Shown one piece after another: positions 32,504 through 41,459 of a stretch of 64,000 bases of DNA (positions are counted from its first letter, which is position 1; each line of letters opens with the position of its first letter). Below the pieces are notes generated by a model. The model ran no database searches and had not been told where the DNA came from. It saw nothing but the letters and a program-made list of their open reading frames with translations. Made by a program: the position numbers and the translations under genes. This stretch comes from Curtobacterium sp. UCD-KPL2560 (GTDB lineage: Bacteria > Actinomycetota > Actinomycetes > Actinomycetales > Microbacteriaceae): contig NZ_MCIG01000011.1 in assembly GCF_001705035.1 (NCBI RefSeq), positions 1 through 64,000 of the forward strand, written 5' to 3'.

Positions 32504-33088
32504 ATGTTCTGCCCCTTCTGCCGCCACCCGGACTCCCGCGTCGTCGACTCCCGCACCAGTGACGACGGGACCTCGATCCGTCGCCGTCGTCAGTGCCCGA
32601 ACTGCGGACGGCGGTTCTCGACGACCGAGACCGCCTCGCTGAACGTCGTGAAGCGCAACGGCGTCACCGAGCCGTTCAGCCGCGACAAGATCGTCTCCGG
32701 TGTGCGCAAGGCGTGCCAGGGCCGGCCGGTGACCGACGGCGACCTCGCCGTGCTGGCCCAGCGTGTCGAGGAGACGGTCCGTTCCTCGGGGTCGAGCCAG
32801 ATCGACGCGAACGACATCGGCCTGGCGATCCTGGCGCCGCTGCGCGAGCTCGACGAGGTGGCGTTCCTGCGCTTCGCGAGCGTGTACCAGGCGTTCGAGT
32901 CGCTCGAGGACTTCGAGGACGCCATCGGTCAGCTGCGGATCGACCACCGGGACGCTGCGCAGGCAGCCGGGACGGTCACGGCCGGGGCTGGCGCCTCGGG
33001 GTCGGGTACCGCCGGTTCGGGCTCCTCGGGGTCGGGCTCCTCCGGTTCTGGCTCTTCCGGTTCCGGCGCCTCGGGCTCGGGCGCATGA
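32504..33088 (+). CDS. nrdR: Transcriptional repressor NrdR with extended Gly-Ser tail
   Basis: 194 residues. NrdR represses ribonucleotide reductase genes by sensing ATP/dATP. The zinc ribbon is complete: CPFC (3-6) and CPNCGRRF (31-38); the ATP-cone follows ([46 protein letters not shown]). Typical NrdR ends near 150-165; here 30 residues of (A/S)SGSG repeats are added, coded by six 15-bp units at 32993-33082. pyrD overlaps the stop as ATGA. Confidence 0.95.
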   Translation: MFCPFCRHPDSRVVDSRTSDDGTSIRRRRQCPNCGRRFSTTETASLNVVKRNGVTEPFSRDKIVSGVRKACQGRPVTDGDLAVLAQRVEETVRSSGSSQIDANDIGLAILAPLRELDEVAFLRFASVYQAFESLEDFEDAIGQLRIDHRDAAQAAGTVTAGAGASGSGTAGSGSSGSGSSGSGSSGSGASGSGA

Positions 33089-34161
33089 GCGGCGTCGCCG
33101 AGCGGCTCGTCCGCGCCGGGTACGCGGTCGTGTTCCGGTCGGTGTTCGCGAACATGGACCCGGAGCGGGCGCACCACATCGCCTTCGCCGTGATCCGCGC
33201 GCTCCCGAAGGTCCCGGTCCTCGGCGGCGCGGTCGAGCGGTACTCCCGCCCGGCCGCCGAGGACGGCGTCACGACCATGGGCATCCACTTCCCCTCGCGC
33301 TTCGGCCTGGCCGCCGGGTTCGACAAGGACGCGCGCGGCATCGCGGGGCTCGGGCTCCTCGGCTTCGGACACGTCGAGGTCGGGACGATCACCGCGAAGC
33401 CGCAGCCGGGCAACGAACGTCCGCGTCTGTTCCGCCTCATCGCCGACCGGGCACTGATCAACCGCATGGGCTTCAACAACCACGGTGCCGCCCGAGCCGC
33501 ACGCCGCCTGGAACGTGCGCGCCGCAACCCGGGTCGCCCGGTGATCGGCGTCAACATCGGCAAGAGCCGGGTCGTCGCGGTCGAGGACGCCGTCGACGAC
33601 TACCTCGAGTCCACGCGGCTGCTCGCGCCGTTCGCCGACTACCTGGCGGTCAACGTCAGCTCGCCGAACACGCCCGGACTCCGCGGGCTGCAGGAGCTGG
33701 ACCAGCTGCGTCCGCTGCTGTCGGCCGTGCGGGACGCCGCCGGACGGACGCCCGTGCTCGTGAAGATCGCCCCGGACCTGACCGACGAGCAGATCGACGC
33801 GATCGCCGGGCTCGCGGTCGACCTCGGGCTGTCCGGGATCATCGCGAACAACACGACGATCGCGCGGACCGGACTGCGGACCCCGGCCGCCGAGGTCGAG
33901 GCGATGGGCGCAGGCGGACTCTCCGGTGCGCCGGTCGCGGAGCGGTCCCTCGAGGTCCTGCGCCGCGTCCGTGCTGCCGTGCCCGACGACTTCTGCGTCG
34001 TGGCCGTCGGGGGAGTGACCTCGGAGCAGGACGTCCAGGACCGCATCGACGCGGGTGCGACGCTCGTGCAGGGCTACACCGCGTTCCTCTACGAGGGGCC
34101 GACCTGGGCAACGCGGATCAACCGGCTGCGGCGGCGGCGTCTGCGGCGCGCAGCGCGCTGA
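33085..34161 (+). CDS. pyrD: Dihydroorotate dehydrogenase (quinone), class 2
   Basis: 358-residue FMN enzyme of pyrimidine synthesis that passes electrons to quinone at the membrane. The membrane-associating N-terminal helices ([20 protein letters not shown], with [11 protein letters not shown]) mark class 2. FMN/substrate motifs: [41 protein letters not shown]-like, [11 protein letters not shown] (catalytic Ser region), [11 protein letters not shown] and NNTT. ATG overlaps the nrdR stop. Confidence 0.96.
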   Translation: MSGVAERLVRAGYAVVFRSVFANMDPERAHHIAFAVIRALPKVPVLGGAVERYSRPAAEDGVTTMGIHFPSRFGLAAGFDKDARGIAGLGLLGFGHVEVGTITAKPQPGNERPRLFRLIADRALINRMGFNNHGAARAARRLERARRNPGRPVIGVNIGKSRVVAVEDAVDDYLESTRLLAPFADYLAVNVSSPNTPGLRGLQELDQLRPLLSAVRDAAGRTPVLVKIAPDLTDEQIDAIAGLAVDLGLSGIIANNTTIARTGLRTPAAEVEAMGAGGLSGAPVAERSLEVLRRVRAAVPDDFCVVAVGGVTSEQDVQDRIDAGATLVQGYTAFLYEGPTWATRINRLRRRRLRRAAR

Positions 34162-34199
34162 CCTCGTCGCGCGGGCGCTGACGTTCGTGCTGTCGCACC

Positions 34200-34279
34200 G
34201 GCGTTGACGCGGCGTCTGTTGCGTCGGTGGTCGACGCGGTGCCTGTTGCGCCGGCGGTTGATGCGGCGGTGTCGTGGCG
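34200..34279. repeat. Three imperfect ~27-bp tandem repeats after pyrD
   Basis: Units built on CGGYGKTYGACGCGGYGYCTGTTGCG follow one another with scattered changes. No gene is supported in the 908-bp interval 34162-35069. Confidence 0.55.
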
Positions 34280-34281
34280 GC

Positions 34282-34694
34282 GCACAACGGAAGGCACCTC
34301 GCGCCGCGGTTCGCCGTGGTGCGACGTGCTTTCCGTTGTGCGGGGGCAGGTCGTGCCTCGGCGACGCCGCGGTACCGCCGCGGCGGCGGCCGCCGGGCCG
34401 GCGGGACCGCGGGAAGGGAGGCGCGCCTCCCGCTGGCACTGTGCCTCCCGTCCTCCCGTCCTCCCGTCCTCCGCCCAACCATGAGTACGTCGCGCCACGC
34501 TTCGCCGTGGCGCGACGTGCTTCCGCTTGTGCGAGGGCACGTTGCGCCGCGCCTGGTCTGCGCTTGGCCGCCCGCGGTGCGCGGGCCGGACTGAGGAAGC
34601 GTCGGACGGAGGTGTAGCTCCCGCTGGCACCGTGCCTCCCGTCCTCCGCACCACCGCGGGCACGTCGCGCCGCGGTTCGCCGCGGTGCGACGTG
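34282..34694. repeat. Cluster of three related long hairpins
   Basis: Hairpin 1 at 34282-34341 (about 28 bp stem, TTCG loop, a few G-U pairs or mismatches), hairpin 2 core at 34487-34518 (13-bp perfect stem), hairpin 3 core at 34661-34694 (15-bp stem, TTCG loop). All share the arm CGTCGCGCC(G/A)CG and the following GACGTGCTT(T)CC. They alternate with degenerate copies of the dispersed palindrome in units of about 176-191 bp. Confidence 0.8.
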
Positions 34695-34777
34695 CTTTCC
34701 CTTGTGCCGGGCAGGTCGCGCCCCTGTCTGGTCCGCGCTTGGCCGCCCGAGGTGCGCGGGCCGGACTGAGGAAGCGT

Positions 34778-34821
34778 CGGACGGGAGGCGCGGCTCCCGC
34801 TGGCACCGTGCCTCCCGTCCG
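34778..34821. repeat. Dispersed palindromic element, copy 5, with degenerate relatives at 34412 and 34607
   Basis: CGGACGGGAGGCGCGG pairs with its near-complement ending CCTCCCGTCCG at 34821. Two weaker copies (about 34412-34453 and 34607-34644) share the CTCCCGCTGGCAC centre and the GTGCCTCCCGTCC right arm. After this copy, 34822-35018 holds nothing recognisable beyond GC-rich inverted segments. Confidence 0.75.
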
Positions 34822-35018
34822 GCGGGCGGGCGCCCCGGACGGCGCGCCCGGATGCTGACGCCGAGTGGGCTGTTCCTGTCGTTCCGGGCGCGCGAGCGTG
34901 ACGGATCGTGCTCCCTCGGCGCTCCGCACGCGGCGCGTCCTGCCTGCTCGCGACTCCGCGCGAGGCCGGGCCCGCGCCCGCGCCCGCGCGAGGCACGCGC
35001 GCCGCCGCACGGGAACGA

Positions 35019-35052
35019 CGAAGCGCCACCCGGCGAGCCGGGTGGCGCTTCG
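35019..35052 (-). terminator. Intrinsic terminator of the DUF3043 gene
   Basis: Perfect 15-bp stem: CGAAGCGCCACCCGG (35019-35033) and its complement (35038-35052), 4-nt loop. It is 17 nt beyond the stop of the reverse-strand gene, followed on that strand by TCGTCGTTCC. Confidence 0.85.
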
Positions 35053-35069
35053 AGGGACTGGAGCGGGCC

Positions 35070-35645
35070 CTACAGCGTCGGGTACTGCCCGCGCCGGACC
35101 TGCGGCTTCGGCAGGCGCAGGAAGCGCAGCTGCCACGCCCGGGTCAGGATGTAGAGGAAGGTCCCGCGCTGCGTGCTCCCGAACTTCGCGGAGAGCTTCT
35201 TGCGGAGCGACAACCAGAGGATCACGCAGTCGAGCACGAACAGCGCGACGAACGCCCACACCATGAGCAGCGAGTACGAGGCCAGGGGAGTCTGCGCGGC
35301 GGCGAACCCGACGACCAGGAACAGGACGAGGACGGGCATCATGACCTCGCCCACGTTCCAGCGGGCGTCGATCCAGTCGCGCACGAACTTGCGCTGCTCG
35401 CCCTTGTCCTTGGCCGGGAGGTAGCGTTCCTCGCCGTTCGCCATGCCCACGCGGGCCTTCTCGCGCTCCGTGGTCAGACGGGCGCGGGCGGCCTTCTTGT
35501 CCTGCGGGCTGTTGCCCACGAGCGGGCGGCGGTTGGCGGCCTCGCGCTCGCGACGCGACGGCGTCGGACGACCCTTGCCCTGCTCGAGGAGTTCTTCCTC
35601 GGAGGGGTTCACGGTCGTGTTGGTCTTGGGGGCTGCCTTCGCCAC
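35070..35645 (-). CDS. DUF3043 membrane protein
   Basis: 191-residue actinobacterial protein of unknown function. A charged N-terminal half (KGRPTPSRREREAANRRPL, DKKAARA, RYLPAKDKGEQRKFVRDWID) is followed by two membrane segments (about 103-123 and 127-148) and a basic C-terminus ending RRGQYPTL. The RKFVRDWIDAR and GRPTPSRREREA stretches are the family hallmarks. GTG 35645 with an AGGA upstream is the likely start. Divergent from the dipeptidase gene. Confidence 0.85.
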   Translation of the reverse strand: MAKAAPKTNTTVNPSEEELLEQGKGRPTPSRREREAANRRPLVGNSPQDKKAARARLTTEREKARVGMANGEERYLPAKDKGEQRKFVRDWIDARWNVGEVMMPVLVLFLVVGFAAAQTPLASYSLLMVWAFVALFVLDCVILWLSLRKKLSAKFGSTQRGTFLYILTRAWQLRFLRLPKPQVRRGQYPTL

Positions 35646-35684
35646 GGTGCGTTCCTGACTGCGGTTGCGTGCTGGATCGTCCTC

Positions 35685-35690
35685 TAGATT
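35685..35690 (+). promoter_or_regulatory. -10 box of the dipeptidase gene (leaderless type)
   Basis: TAGATT ends 7 nt before ATG 35698, with no Shine-Dalgarno between. It lies in a 52-bp divergent gap. Confidence 0.55.
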
Positions 35691-35697
35691 ACGGGAC

Positions 35698-37242
35698 ATG
35701 ACCGACACCGACCAGCACAGCCCCGCGACCGACCCCGCGCTCCTCGACGCCCTGCGCGAACACGTGCAGGGCGCGCTGCCGACGACGATCGCGGACCTGT
35801 CCGCCCTGGTCCGGTTGCCGTCGGTGTCGTGGTCGGCCTTCGACCCGGCGAACGTGCAGGCCAGTGCCGAGGCCGTCGCCGACCTCGCCCGGTCGACCGG
35901 CGTCTTCGCCGACGATGCCGTGCGCATCGTCCGGTCCGCGGTCGAGGGCGACACCCCGGCCACCGACGCCCCGACCACCGACGCCCCGGCCGCCGGCACC
36001 GCGGTCAGCGACACCCCGTCCGGCGACGCCGCGGCCACGGACGCCGCGCCCTCCGACACCGCGGCCGCCGCCGGGGTCGAGCTCGGCCAGCCCGCCGTCC
36101 TCGCGGTCCGCCCGGCGCGCAACGGCAAGCCGACGGTGATGCTCTACGCCCACCACGACGTGCAGCCCCAGGGCGACGACGCGCTGTGGGAGACCCCGCC
36201 CTTCGAGCCGACGCTCCGCGGCGACCGGCTGTACGGCCGTGGCGCCTCGGACGACAAGGCGGGCGTGATGACGCACATCGCCTCGCTCCGGGCCCTGCAC
36301 GCGCAGTTCGGCGACGACCTCGACCTCGGTGTCGTGCTCTTCGTCGAGGGCGAGGAGGAGTTCGGCTCCCGCTCGTTCCGCACGTTCCTGCGCGAGCAGA
36401 AGGAGCACCTCGCCGCCGACGTCATCGTCGTCGCGGACAGCGACAACTGGTCGGTCGACGTCCCGTCCATCACGGTGTCGCTCCGCGGCAACGTCACGTT
36501 CAAGGCGACGCTGACGACGCTCGAGCACGCCAGCCACAGCGGCATGTTCGGCGGCGCGGCCCCCGACGCGATGATCCCGATGGTCCGCCTGCTCGCGTCG
36601 CTCCACGACGACGACGGGTCGGTGGCCGTCGAGGGCCTCACCGCGTACGAGGCCGACGTGCCCGAGCGCTCCGAGGCCGAGCTCGCGACCGACGCCGCGC
36701 TGCTGCCCGGGGTCCGGCCGGTCGGCACCGGCCCGGTGCTGTCGCGCATGTGGTTCCAGCCGTCGCTGACGGTGACCGGCATGGACGTCCCGAGCGTCGC
36801 GAACGCCTCGAACACGCTGCTGCCCTCGGTCGCGGCCCGCATCTCGGTGCGCGTCGCGCCCGGGCAGTCGGCCACCGATGCGTACGCCGCCGTCGAGCGG
36901 CACCTGCGTGCGAACGTGCCGTTCGGTGCGCAGCTCGAGATCACCGAGGTCGACACCGGCGACGGTTTCCTGGTCGACACCGCCGGCTGGGCCGTCCAGG
37001 AGGCGCGCACCGCCATGCACGAGGGCTGGGGCGCCCCCGCGGTCGAGCAGGGCATCGGCGGGTCCATCCCCTTCGTCTCCGACCTGGCCGCCGAGTTCCC
37101 CGAGGCGCAGATCCTCGTCACGGGCGTCGAGGACCCCGACACCCGCGCACACAGCCCGAACGAGTCGCAGCACCTCGGCGTGCTGCACCGCGCGATCGCC
37201 GCCGAGGCGATCCTGCTCGCGCGGCTCGCGACGCGCGCCTGA
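35698..37242 (+). CDS. M20-family dipeptidase/metallopeptidase
   Basis: 514-residue cytosolic di-zinc peptidase. Metal motifs: YAHHDVQPQGDD (His152, Asp154), GRGASDDKAG (bridging Asp near 185) and EGEEEFGS (catalytic Glu region 217-221). The ASHSGMFGG dimerisation-domain motif and the C-terminal VEQGIGGSIPF, PDTRAHSPNESQ are conserved as in carnosinase-like Dug1/PepV relatives. Between the first beta strands (about 84-125) is a Thr/Asp/Ala/Pro-rich low-complexity insertion not expected in the family and coded by short repeats. Probably leaderless. Confidence 0.9.
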   Translation: MTDTDQHSPATDPALLDALREHVQGALPTTIADLSALVRLPSVSWSAFDPANVQASAEAVADLARSTGVFADDAVRIVRSAVEGDTPATDAPTTDAPAAGTAVSDTPSGDAAATDAAPSDTAAAAGVELGQPAVLAVRPARNGKPTVMLYAHHDVQPQGDDALWETPPFEPTLRGDRLYGRGASDDKAGVMTHIASLRALHAQFGDDLDLGVVLFVEGEEEFGSRSFRTFLREQKEHLAADVIVVADSDNWSVDVPSITVSLRGNVTFKATLTTLEHASHSGMFGGAAPDAMIPMVRLLASLHDDDGSVAVEGLTAYEADVPERSEAELATDAALLPGVRPVGTGPVLSRMWFQPSLTVTGMDVPSVANASNTLLPSVAARISVRVAPGQSATDAYAAVERHLRANVPFGAQLEITEVDTGDGFLVDTAGWAVQEARTAMHEGWGAPAVEQGIGGSIPFVSDLAAEFPEAQILVTGVEDPDTRAHSPNESQHLGVLHRAIAAEAILLARLATRA

Positions 37243-37254
37243 CGGCGCGATCCG

Positions 37255-37294
37255 GACGGGAGGCGCGGTGCCGGTCGGCATCGCGCCTCCCGTC
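37255..37294. repeat. Dispersed palindromic element, copy 6
   Basis: Arms 37255-37273 and 37276-37294, core GACGGGAGGCGCG, one mismatch in 19 bp. It begins 13 nt after the dipeptidase stop. Confidence 0.9.
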
Positions 37295-37315
37295 GCGTCG
37301 ACGGTCCCCTGGGGC

Positions 37316-37390
37316 GAGCGCGGTCGCCTGCTGTGAGCGCGGTCGCCCACAGCGCGCGCGGTCACCCGTGGAGCGCGGTCTCCTGTGGAG
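37316..37390. repeat. Four imperfect 19-bp tandem repeats upstream of the Fe-S carrier gene
   Basis: Units GAGCGCGGTCGCCTGCTGT, GAGCGCGGTCGCCCACAGC, GCGCGCGGTCACCCGTGGA and a shorter fourth, all sharing GCGCGGTC. They end about 30 nt before the -10 box. Confidence 0.7.
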
Positions 37391-37418
37391 CACCACCCAC
37401 TCCGTCGGCGGCAGTGCT

Positions 37419-37424
37419 TACAAT
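37419..37424 (+). promoter_or_regulatory. -10 box of the Fe-S carrier gene
   Basis: TACAAT, a near-consensus -10, 46 nt upstream of ATG 37471. Confidence 0.6.
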
Positions 37425-37470
37425 CAACGACAGGCGCGGTGATCGACACCGCCCGGAGGGAGACGCGCGG

Positions 37471-37845
37471 ATGAGCGACACCATCACCGACAACGCACCG
37501 TCGACGGACGCCCGTACCCACGGCGTCGCACTGAGCGACACCGCGGCGGCGAAGGTGGCGAGCCTGCTCGAGCAGGAGGGCCGCGACGACCTGCGCCTGC
37601 GCCTGGCGGTCCAGCCCGGCGGATGCTCCGGGCTCATCTACCAGCTCTACTTCGACGAGCGTCTGATGGACGGCGACGCCACGGCCGAGTTCGGCAGCGG
37701 CGTCGAGGTCGTCGTCGACAAGATGAGCGTCCCGTACCTGGACGGCGCGACGATCGACTTCGAGGACACGATCCAGAAGCAGGGCTTCACGATCGACAAC
37801 CCGAACGCGCAGGGCAGCTGCGCCTGCGGCGACAGCTTCCACTAG
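37471..37845 (+). CDS. erpA: A-type iron-sulfur carrier / insertion protein (ErpA-like)
   Basis: 124 residues. It delivers Fe-S clusters to target enzymes. The A-type hallmark cysteines are present: GGCSGLIYQLYFD (first Cys near 51) and the C-terminal SCACGDSF (two Cys). DFEDTIQKQGFTIDNPNA is also typical. ATG 37471 has GGAGGGA about 9 nt upstream. It is a single-gene unit: own -10 box before it, strong terminator after it. ErpA versus HesB naming is a matter of convention. Confidence 0.9.
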   Translation: MSDTITDNAPSTDARTHGVALSDTAAAKVASLLEQEGRDDLRLRLAVQPGGCSGLIYQLYFDERLMDGDATAEFGSGVEVVVDKMSVPYLDGATIDFEDTIQKQGFTIDNPNAQGSCACGDSFH

Positions 37846-37905
37846 GAGCGAGCGCTCCGCCACGGGGGAGCGCACGGCGTCCGTTGCACGGACCCGACCG
37901 ACACG

Positions 37906-37942
37906 CGAGCGGGGAGCGGCCGATCTGGCCGCTCCCCGCTCG
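37906..37942 (+). terminator. Intrinsic terminator after the Fe-S carrier gene
   Basis: Perfect 16-bp stem beginning CGAGCGGGGAGCGGCC (37906-37921) with its complement at 37927-37942, loop GATCT, followed by TCGTCCGTCCGACTCCTC. The rest of 37846-38082 holds nothing recognisable. Confidence 0.85.
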
Positions 37943-38082
37943 TCGTCCGTCCGACTCCTCGTCGTCGGCGGACCCGCACGACCGGGGGAAAGGCTCGTCC
38001 TCCGCCCCGCTCGAGGGCGGGAACCGACGCGTGGACCGACCCGAACCGGGGGTCGTGTGCGCGAGTGTCGGTGAGCTGCGAG

Positions 38083-38147
38083 TAAGCTAGGAGTGTTCCA
38101 ACCAAGCTGGGAGCCAGCAATGTGCGGCCTTCGTGCCGCCGGCTCCC
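38083..38147 (+). promoter_or_regulatory. ctaC promoter and structured leader
   Basis: A TAAGCT -10-like box lies at 38083-38088. Downstream, GGGAGCC (38109-38115) pairs with GGCTCCC (38141-38147) around an inner stem GCGGC/GCCGC (38124-38128 with 38135-38139). The nested hairpin occupies the ctaC 5' leader, 25 nt before the GTG. Confidence 0.5.
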
Positions 38148-38171
38148 TGCCACGTCTTCCGAGAGGTAACA

Positions 38172-39074
38172 GTGCGTTCGAATCGCCGTATACGTTGGGC
38201 GGCCGTCCCGGTGGCCGTCGGTCTGGTCATCGCACTGGCTGGCTGCACGCAGCAGCAGATGAACGGATGGCTCCCCGGCACGGAGCAGACGAAGGACGTC
38301 ACGAACCACACGAGCCGCATCGTCGGCCTGTGGACCACCAGCTGGATCGTCCTCCTCGCGGTGGGTCTCATCGTCTGGGGCCTCATCATCTGGGCCGCGA
38401 TCGTCTACCGCCGCCGCAAGGGCCAGACCGGCCTCCCGGTGCAGATGCGGTACAACATGCCGCTCGAGATCTTCTACACGATCGTGCCGCTCATCCTGGT
38501 GCTGGGCTTCTTCGCCTTCACCGCCAAGGACCAGTCGGCCATCGAGAAGCCCTTCGAGAACCCCGACGCCACCGTGCACGTGTACGGCAAGCGCTGGGCT
38601 TGGGACTTCAACTACATCGACCAGTCCAACCCCGAGGACAGCGTCTACTACCAGGGCATCCAGGCGCAGGAAGAAGAGAACGGCAAGGGTGCGATCGACG
38701 AGTCGCAGCTGCCGACGCTGTACCTGCCGGTCGACAAGAAGGTCAAGATCGAGCTGTCGTCCCGCGACGTCGACCACTCCTTCTGGGTCATCGACTTCCT
38801 CTACAAGAAGGACATGCTCCCGGGCAAGACGAACTACGAGTACTTCGTCCCGCAGAAGATCGGCACGTACCAGGGCAAGTGCGCCGAGCTCTGCGGTGAG
38901 TACCACTCGCTGATGCTCTTCCAGGTCAAGGTCGTGTCGGACTCCGACTACAAGGCCTACCTCGAGACGCTGCGCGACCAGGGCAAGGTCGGTCTGCTCG
39001 GCAACGAGTACGACACCAACACGAACGAACCGAACAACCAGGCGCCGGCAGAGGCGTCCAGCGCGAAGAAGTAG
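38172..39074 (+). CDS. ctaC: Cytochrome c oxidase subunit II
   Basis: 300 residues. It is a lipoprotein: signal segment with lipobox LAGC, Cys25. Two membrane helices follow (about 52-78 and 100-122), then the periplasmic CuA domain with [13 protein letters not shown] and the CuA loop [12 protein letters not shown]. It receives electrons from cytochrome c and passes them to subunit I. GTG 38172 is supported by AGAGGT upstream and the lipobox position. ctaD starts 11 nt downstream. Confidence 0.96.
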   Translation: MRSNRRIRWAAVPVAVGLVIALAGCTQQQMNGWLPGTEQTKDVTNHTSRIVGLWTTSWIVLLAVGLIVWGLIIWAAIVYRRRKGQTGLPVQMRYNMPLEIFYTIVPLILVLGFFAFTAKDQSAIEKPFENPDATVHVYGKRWAWDFNYIDQSNPEDSVYYQGIQAQEEENGKGAIDESQLPTLYLPVDKKVKIELSSRDVDHSFWVIDFLYKKDMLPGKTNYEYFVPQKIGTYQGKCAELCGEYHSLMLFQVKVVSDSDYKAYLETLRDQGKVGLLGNEYDTNTNEPNNQAPAEASSAKK

Positions 39075-39085
39075 GGGCTCGTCAG

Positions 39086-40822
39086 ATGACAACGTCACTC
39101 GTCGGCCAGCCGACCAGGCCCTCGACGCCGGACTTCCAGGCGTCGAAGGTCGGTCGGAAGGGCAACATCATCGTCCGGTGGATCACCTCCACCGACCACA
39201 AGACCATCGGGTACATGTACCTGATCGCCTCGTTCGTCTTCTTCCTGCTCGCAGGTGTGATGGCGCTCGTGATCCGCGCACAGCTCTTCGAGCCCGGCCT
39301 GCAGGTCGTCGCCACGAAGGAGCAGTACAACCAGCTGTTCACCATGCACGGCACGATCATGCTGCTGATGTTCGCGACGCCGCTGTTCTCGGGCTTCGCG
39401 AACGCGATCATGCCGCTGCAGATCGGTGCTCCGGACGTCGCGTTCCCGCGTCTGAACGGGTTCGCCTTCTGGCTCTACCTGTTCGGCTCGCTGATCGCCG
39501 TCGGTGGCTTCCTCACCCCGCAGGGTGCCGCGTCCTTCGGCTGGTTCGCCTACGCGCCACTGAGTGACACGACGTTCACGCCGGGTCTCGGTGGGACGCT
39601 CTGGGTCTTCGGCCTGGGCATGACCGGCTTCTCGACGATCCTCGGCGCGGTGAACTTCATCACGACGATCATCACGATGCGTGCCCCCGGCATGACGATG
39701 TTCCGCATGTCGATCTTCACGTGGAACACCCTCGTGACGTCGCTGCTCGTGCTGATGGCCTTCCCGGTCCTCGCCGCGGCGCTGTTCGGCCTCGGCCTCG
39801 ACCGCGTGTTCGACGCGCAGATCTACAACCCGGCCAACGGCGGTGCCCTGCTCTGGCAGCACCTGTTCTGGTTCTTCGGGCACCCCGAGGTCTACATCAT
39901 CGCGCTGCCGTTCTTCGGCATCGTCTCCGAGGTCTTCCCGGTCTTCAGCCGCAAGCCGATCTTCGGGTACAAGACCCTCGTCTACGCGACCATCTCCATC
40001 GCGGCCCTCTCGGTCACGGTGTGGGCGCACCACATGTACGTCACCGGTGGCGTCCTGCTCCCGTGGTTCTCGCTCATGACGATGCTCATCGCGGTCCCGA
40101 CCGGCGTGAAGATCTTCAACTGGGTCGGCACCATGTGGCGCGGTTCGGTCACGTTCGAGACGCCGCTGCTCTGGGCCCTCGGCTTCCTCATCACCTTCAC
40201 GTTCGGTGGTCTCACCGGTGTGATCCTGGCGTCGCCGCCGCTCGACTTCCACGTGTCCGACTCGTACTTCGTCGTCGCGCACTTCCACTACGTGGTCTTC
40301 GGCACCGTCGTGTTCGCGATGTTCTCCGGGTTCTACTTCTGGTGGCCGAAGTGGACCGGCAAGATGCTCAACGAGCGTCTCGGCAAGATCCACTTCTGGC
40401 TGCTGTTCATCGGCTTCCACACGACGTTCCTCATCCAGCACTGGCTGGGCGTCATCGGCATGCCGCGTCGCTACGCGACCTACCTGCCGAACGACGGCTT
40501 CACCTGGATGAACCAGCTGTCGACGATCGGCTCGATGATCCTCGCGATCTCGTTCCTGCCGTTCATCTTCAACGTCTACGTGACCGCTCGGAACGCTCCG
40601 AAGGTCGCGGTGAACGACCCCTGGGGCTACGGCCGCTCGCTCGAGTGGGCGACCAGCTGCCCGCCGCCCCGCCACAACTTCACGTCGATCCCGCGGATCC
40701 GTTCCGAATCCCCGGCCTTCGACCTGAACCACCCGGAAGCGGGTGTGCCGATCGGTGTGGGTCCTGCGAAGGACGCACCGGACGCTCCGACCTACGACGC
40801 CGCGAAGGGCGAGGTGAAGTAA
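39086..40822 (+). CDS. ctaD: Cytochrome c oxidase subunit I (aa3)
   Basis: 578-residue haem-copper oxidase core, twelve membrane helices. The haem a ligand region FTMHGTIML, CuB and cross-linked Tyr region [19 protein letters not shown], the two CuB histidines in AHHMYVTG, and haem ligands in [16 protein letters not shown] are all present. It reduces O2 to water and pumps protons. Lies between ctaC and ctaF. The qcrCAB genes that often follow in actinobacteria are not next to it. Confidence 0.98.
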   Translation: MTTSLVGQPTRPSTPDFQASKVGRKGNIIVRWITSTDHKTIGYMYLIASFVFFLLAGVMALVIRAQLFEPGLQVVATKEQYNQLFTMHGTIMLLMFATPLFSGFANAIMPLQIGAPDVAFPRLNGFAFWLYLFGSLIAVGGFLTPQGAASFGWFAYAPLSDTTFTPGLGGTLWVFGLGMTGFSTILGAVNFITTIITMRAPGMTMFRMSIFTWNTLVTSLLVLMAFPVLAAALFGLGLDRVFDAQIYNPANGGALLWQHLFWFFGHPEVYIIALPFFGIVSEVFPVFSRKPIFGYKTLVYATISIAALSVTVWAHHMYVTGGVLLPWFSLMTMLIAVPTGVKIFNWVGTMWRGSVTFETPLLWALGFLITFTFGGLTGVILASPPLDFHVSDSYFVVAHFHYVVFGTVVFAMFSGFYFWWPKWTGKMLNERLGKIHFWLLFIGFHTTFLIQHWLGVIGMPRRYATYLPNDGFTWMNQLSTIGSMILAISFLPFIFNVYVTARNAPKVAVNDPWGYGRSLEWATSCPPPRHNFTSIPRIRSESPAFDLNHPEAGVPIGVGPAKDAPDAPTYDAAKGEVK

Positions 40823-40826
40823 GCCG

Positions 40827-41243
40827 ATGCGCGCCAACACCAACCTGTTCTGGATCCTCTTCGGGTTCTTCATCCTCGCGGACGCCGCGTACACGATCTG
40901 GGCACTGATCTACTACGGTCGCCCGGAGTGGGTCGGCACGGTCGCGATCGGCCTCACCGGGATCATGTCCGCGTTCATCGCGTTCTACCTCGGCAAGGTC
41001 ATGTCCTCGCAGGGCGGCGTGCTGCCCGAGGACCGTCCGGACGCCAACATCGAGGACGGCGACGCCGAGCTCGGGCACTTCAGCCCGTGGTCGTGGTGGC
41101 CGATCCTGCTCGCCGGTTCCACTGCCCTGTGCTTCCTCGGTCTCGCGGCCGGTCTGTGGATCGTCCCGATCGGGCTCGCCATGGTCACCGTGACCCTCGT
41201 GGGCTGGGTCTACGAGTACTACCGCGGCAACTTCGGACACTGA
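40827..41243 (+). CDS. ctaF: Cytochrome c oxidase subunit IV, actinobacterial CtaF
   Basis: 138-residue membrane protein with about four helices, starting MRANTNLFWILFGFFILAD. The family signature LPEDRPDANIEDGDAELGHF followed by PWSWWPILLAG is clear. It is the accessory subunit of actinobacterial aa3 oxidase supercomplexes. Starts 4 nt after ctaD and is followed by a terminator, so it ends the operon ctaC-ctaD-ctaF. Confidence 0.95.
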   Translation: MRANTNLFWILFGFFILADAAYTIWALIYYGRPEWVGTVAIGLTGIMSAFIAFYLGKVMSSQGGVLPEDRPDANIEDGDAELGHFSPWSWWPILLAGSTALCFLGLAAGLWIVPIGLAMVTVTLVGWVYEYYRGNFGH

Positions 41244-41272
41244 TCTCCACGCTGCAGCGCACCTGACACCCT

Positions 41273-41300
41273 CGGGCGGCACCTCATCCGGTGCCGCCCG
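41273..41300 (+). terminator. Terminator after ctaF
   Basis: CGGGCGGCACC (41273-41283) pairs with GGTGCCGCCCG (41290-41300), perfect 11-bp stem, 6-nt loop. Confidence 0.75.
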
Positions 41301-41459
41301 ACGTGTGTCCGGAGCAGGTCGAGCACCCCTCATCGTCCCGGCACCCGTACCCCACCCCGACCGAACACTCGGTCCGGACCGGGTATCCCGGGAATCAACC
41401 GGCCCGCACGCGGCTTGAGCCCGAGCGGACCCTCCCACCAGCGAAAGGAGTCACCTCCG

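Noticed and set aside
34204-34769. Small overlapping open frames in the pyrD-DUF3043 interval
   Set aside because: They translate palindromic repeats, differ in all frames and have no recognisable domain or convincing start site.
34282-34821. Possible CRISPR array
   Set aside because: Units are palindromic, of unequal length and similar throughout; there are no constant repeats separated by unique spacers and no cas genes.
38120-38172. Possible leader peptide starting ATG 38120 before ctaC
   Set aside because: The frame does not stop near the ctaC start but continues as a shadow through ctaC; there is no Shine-Dalgarno.
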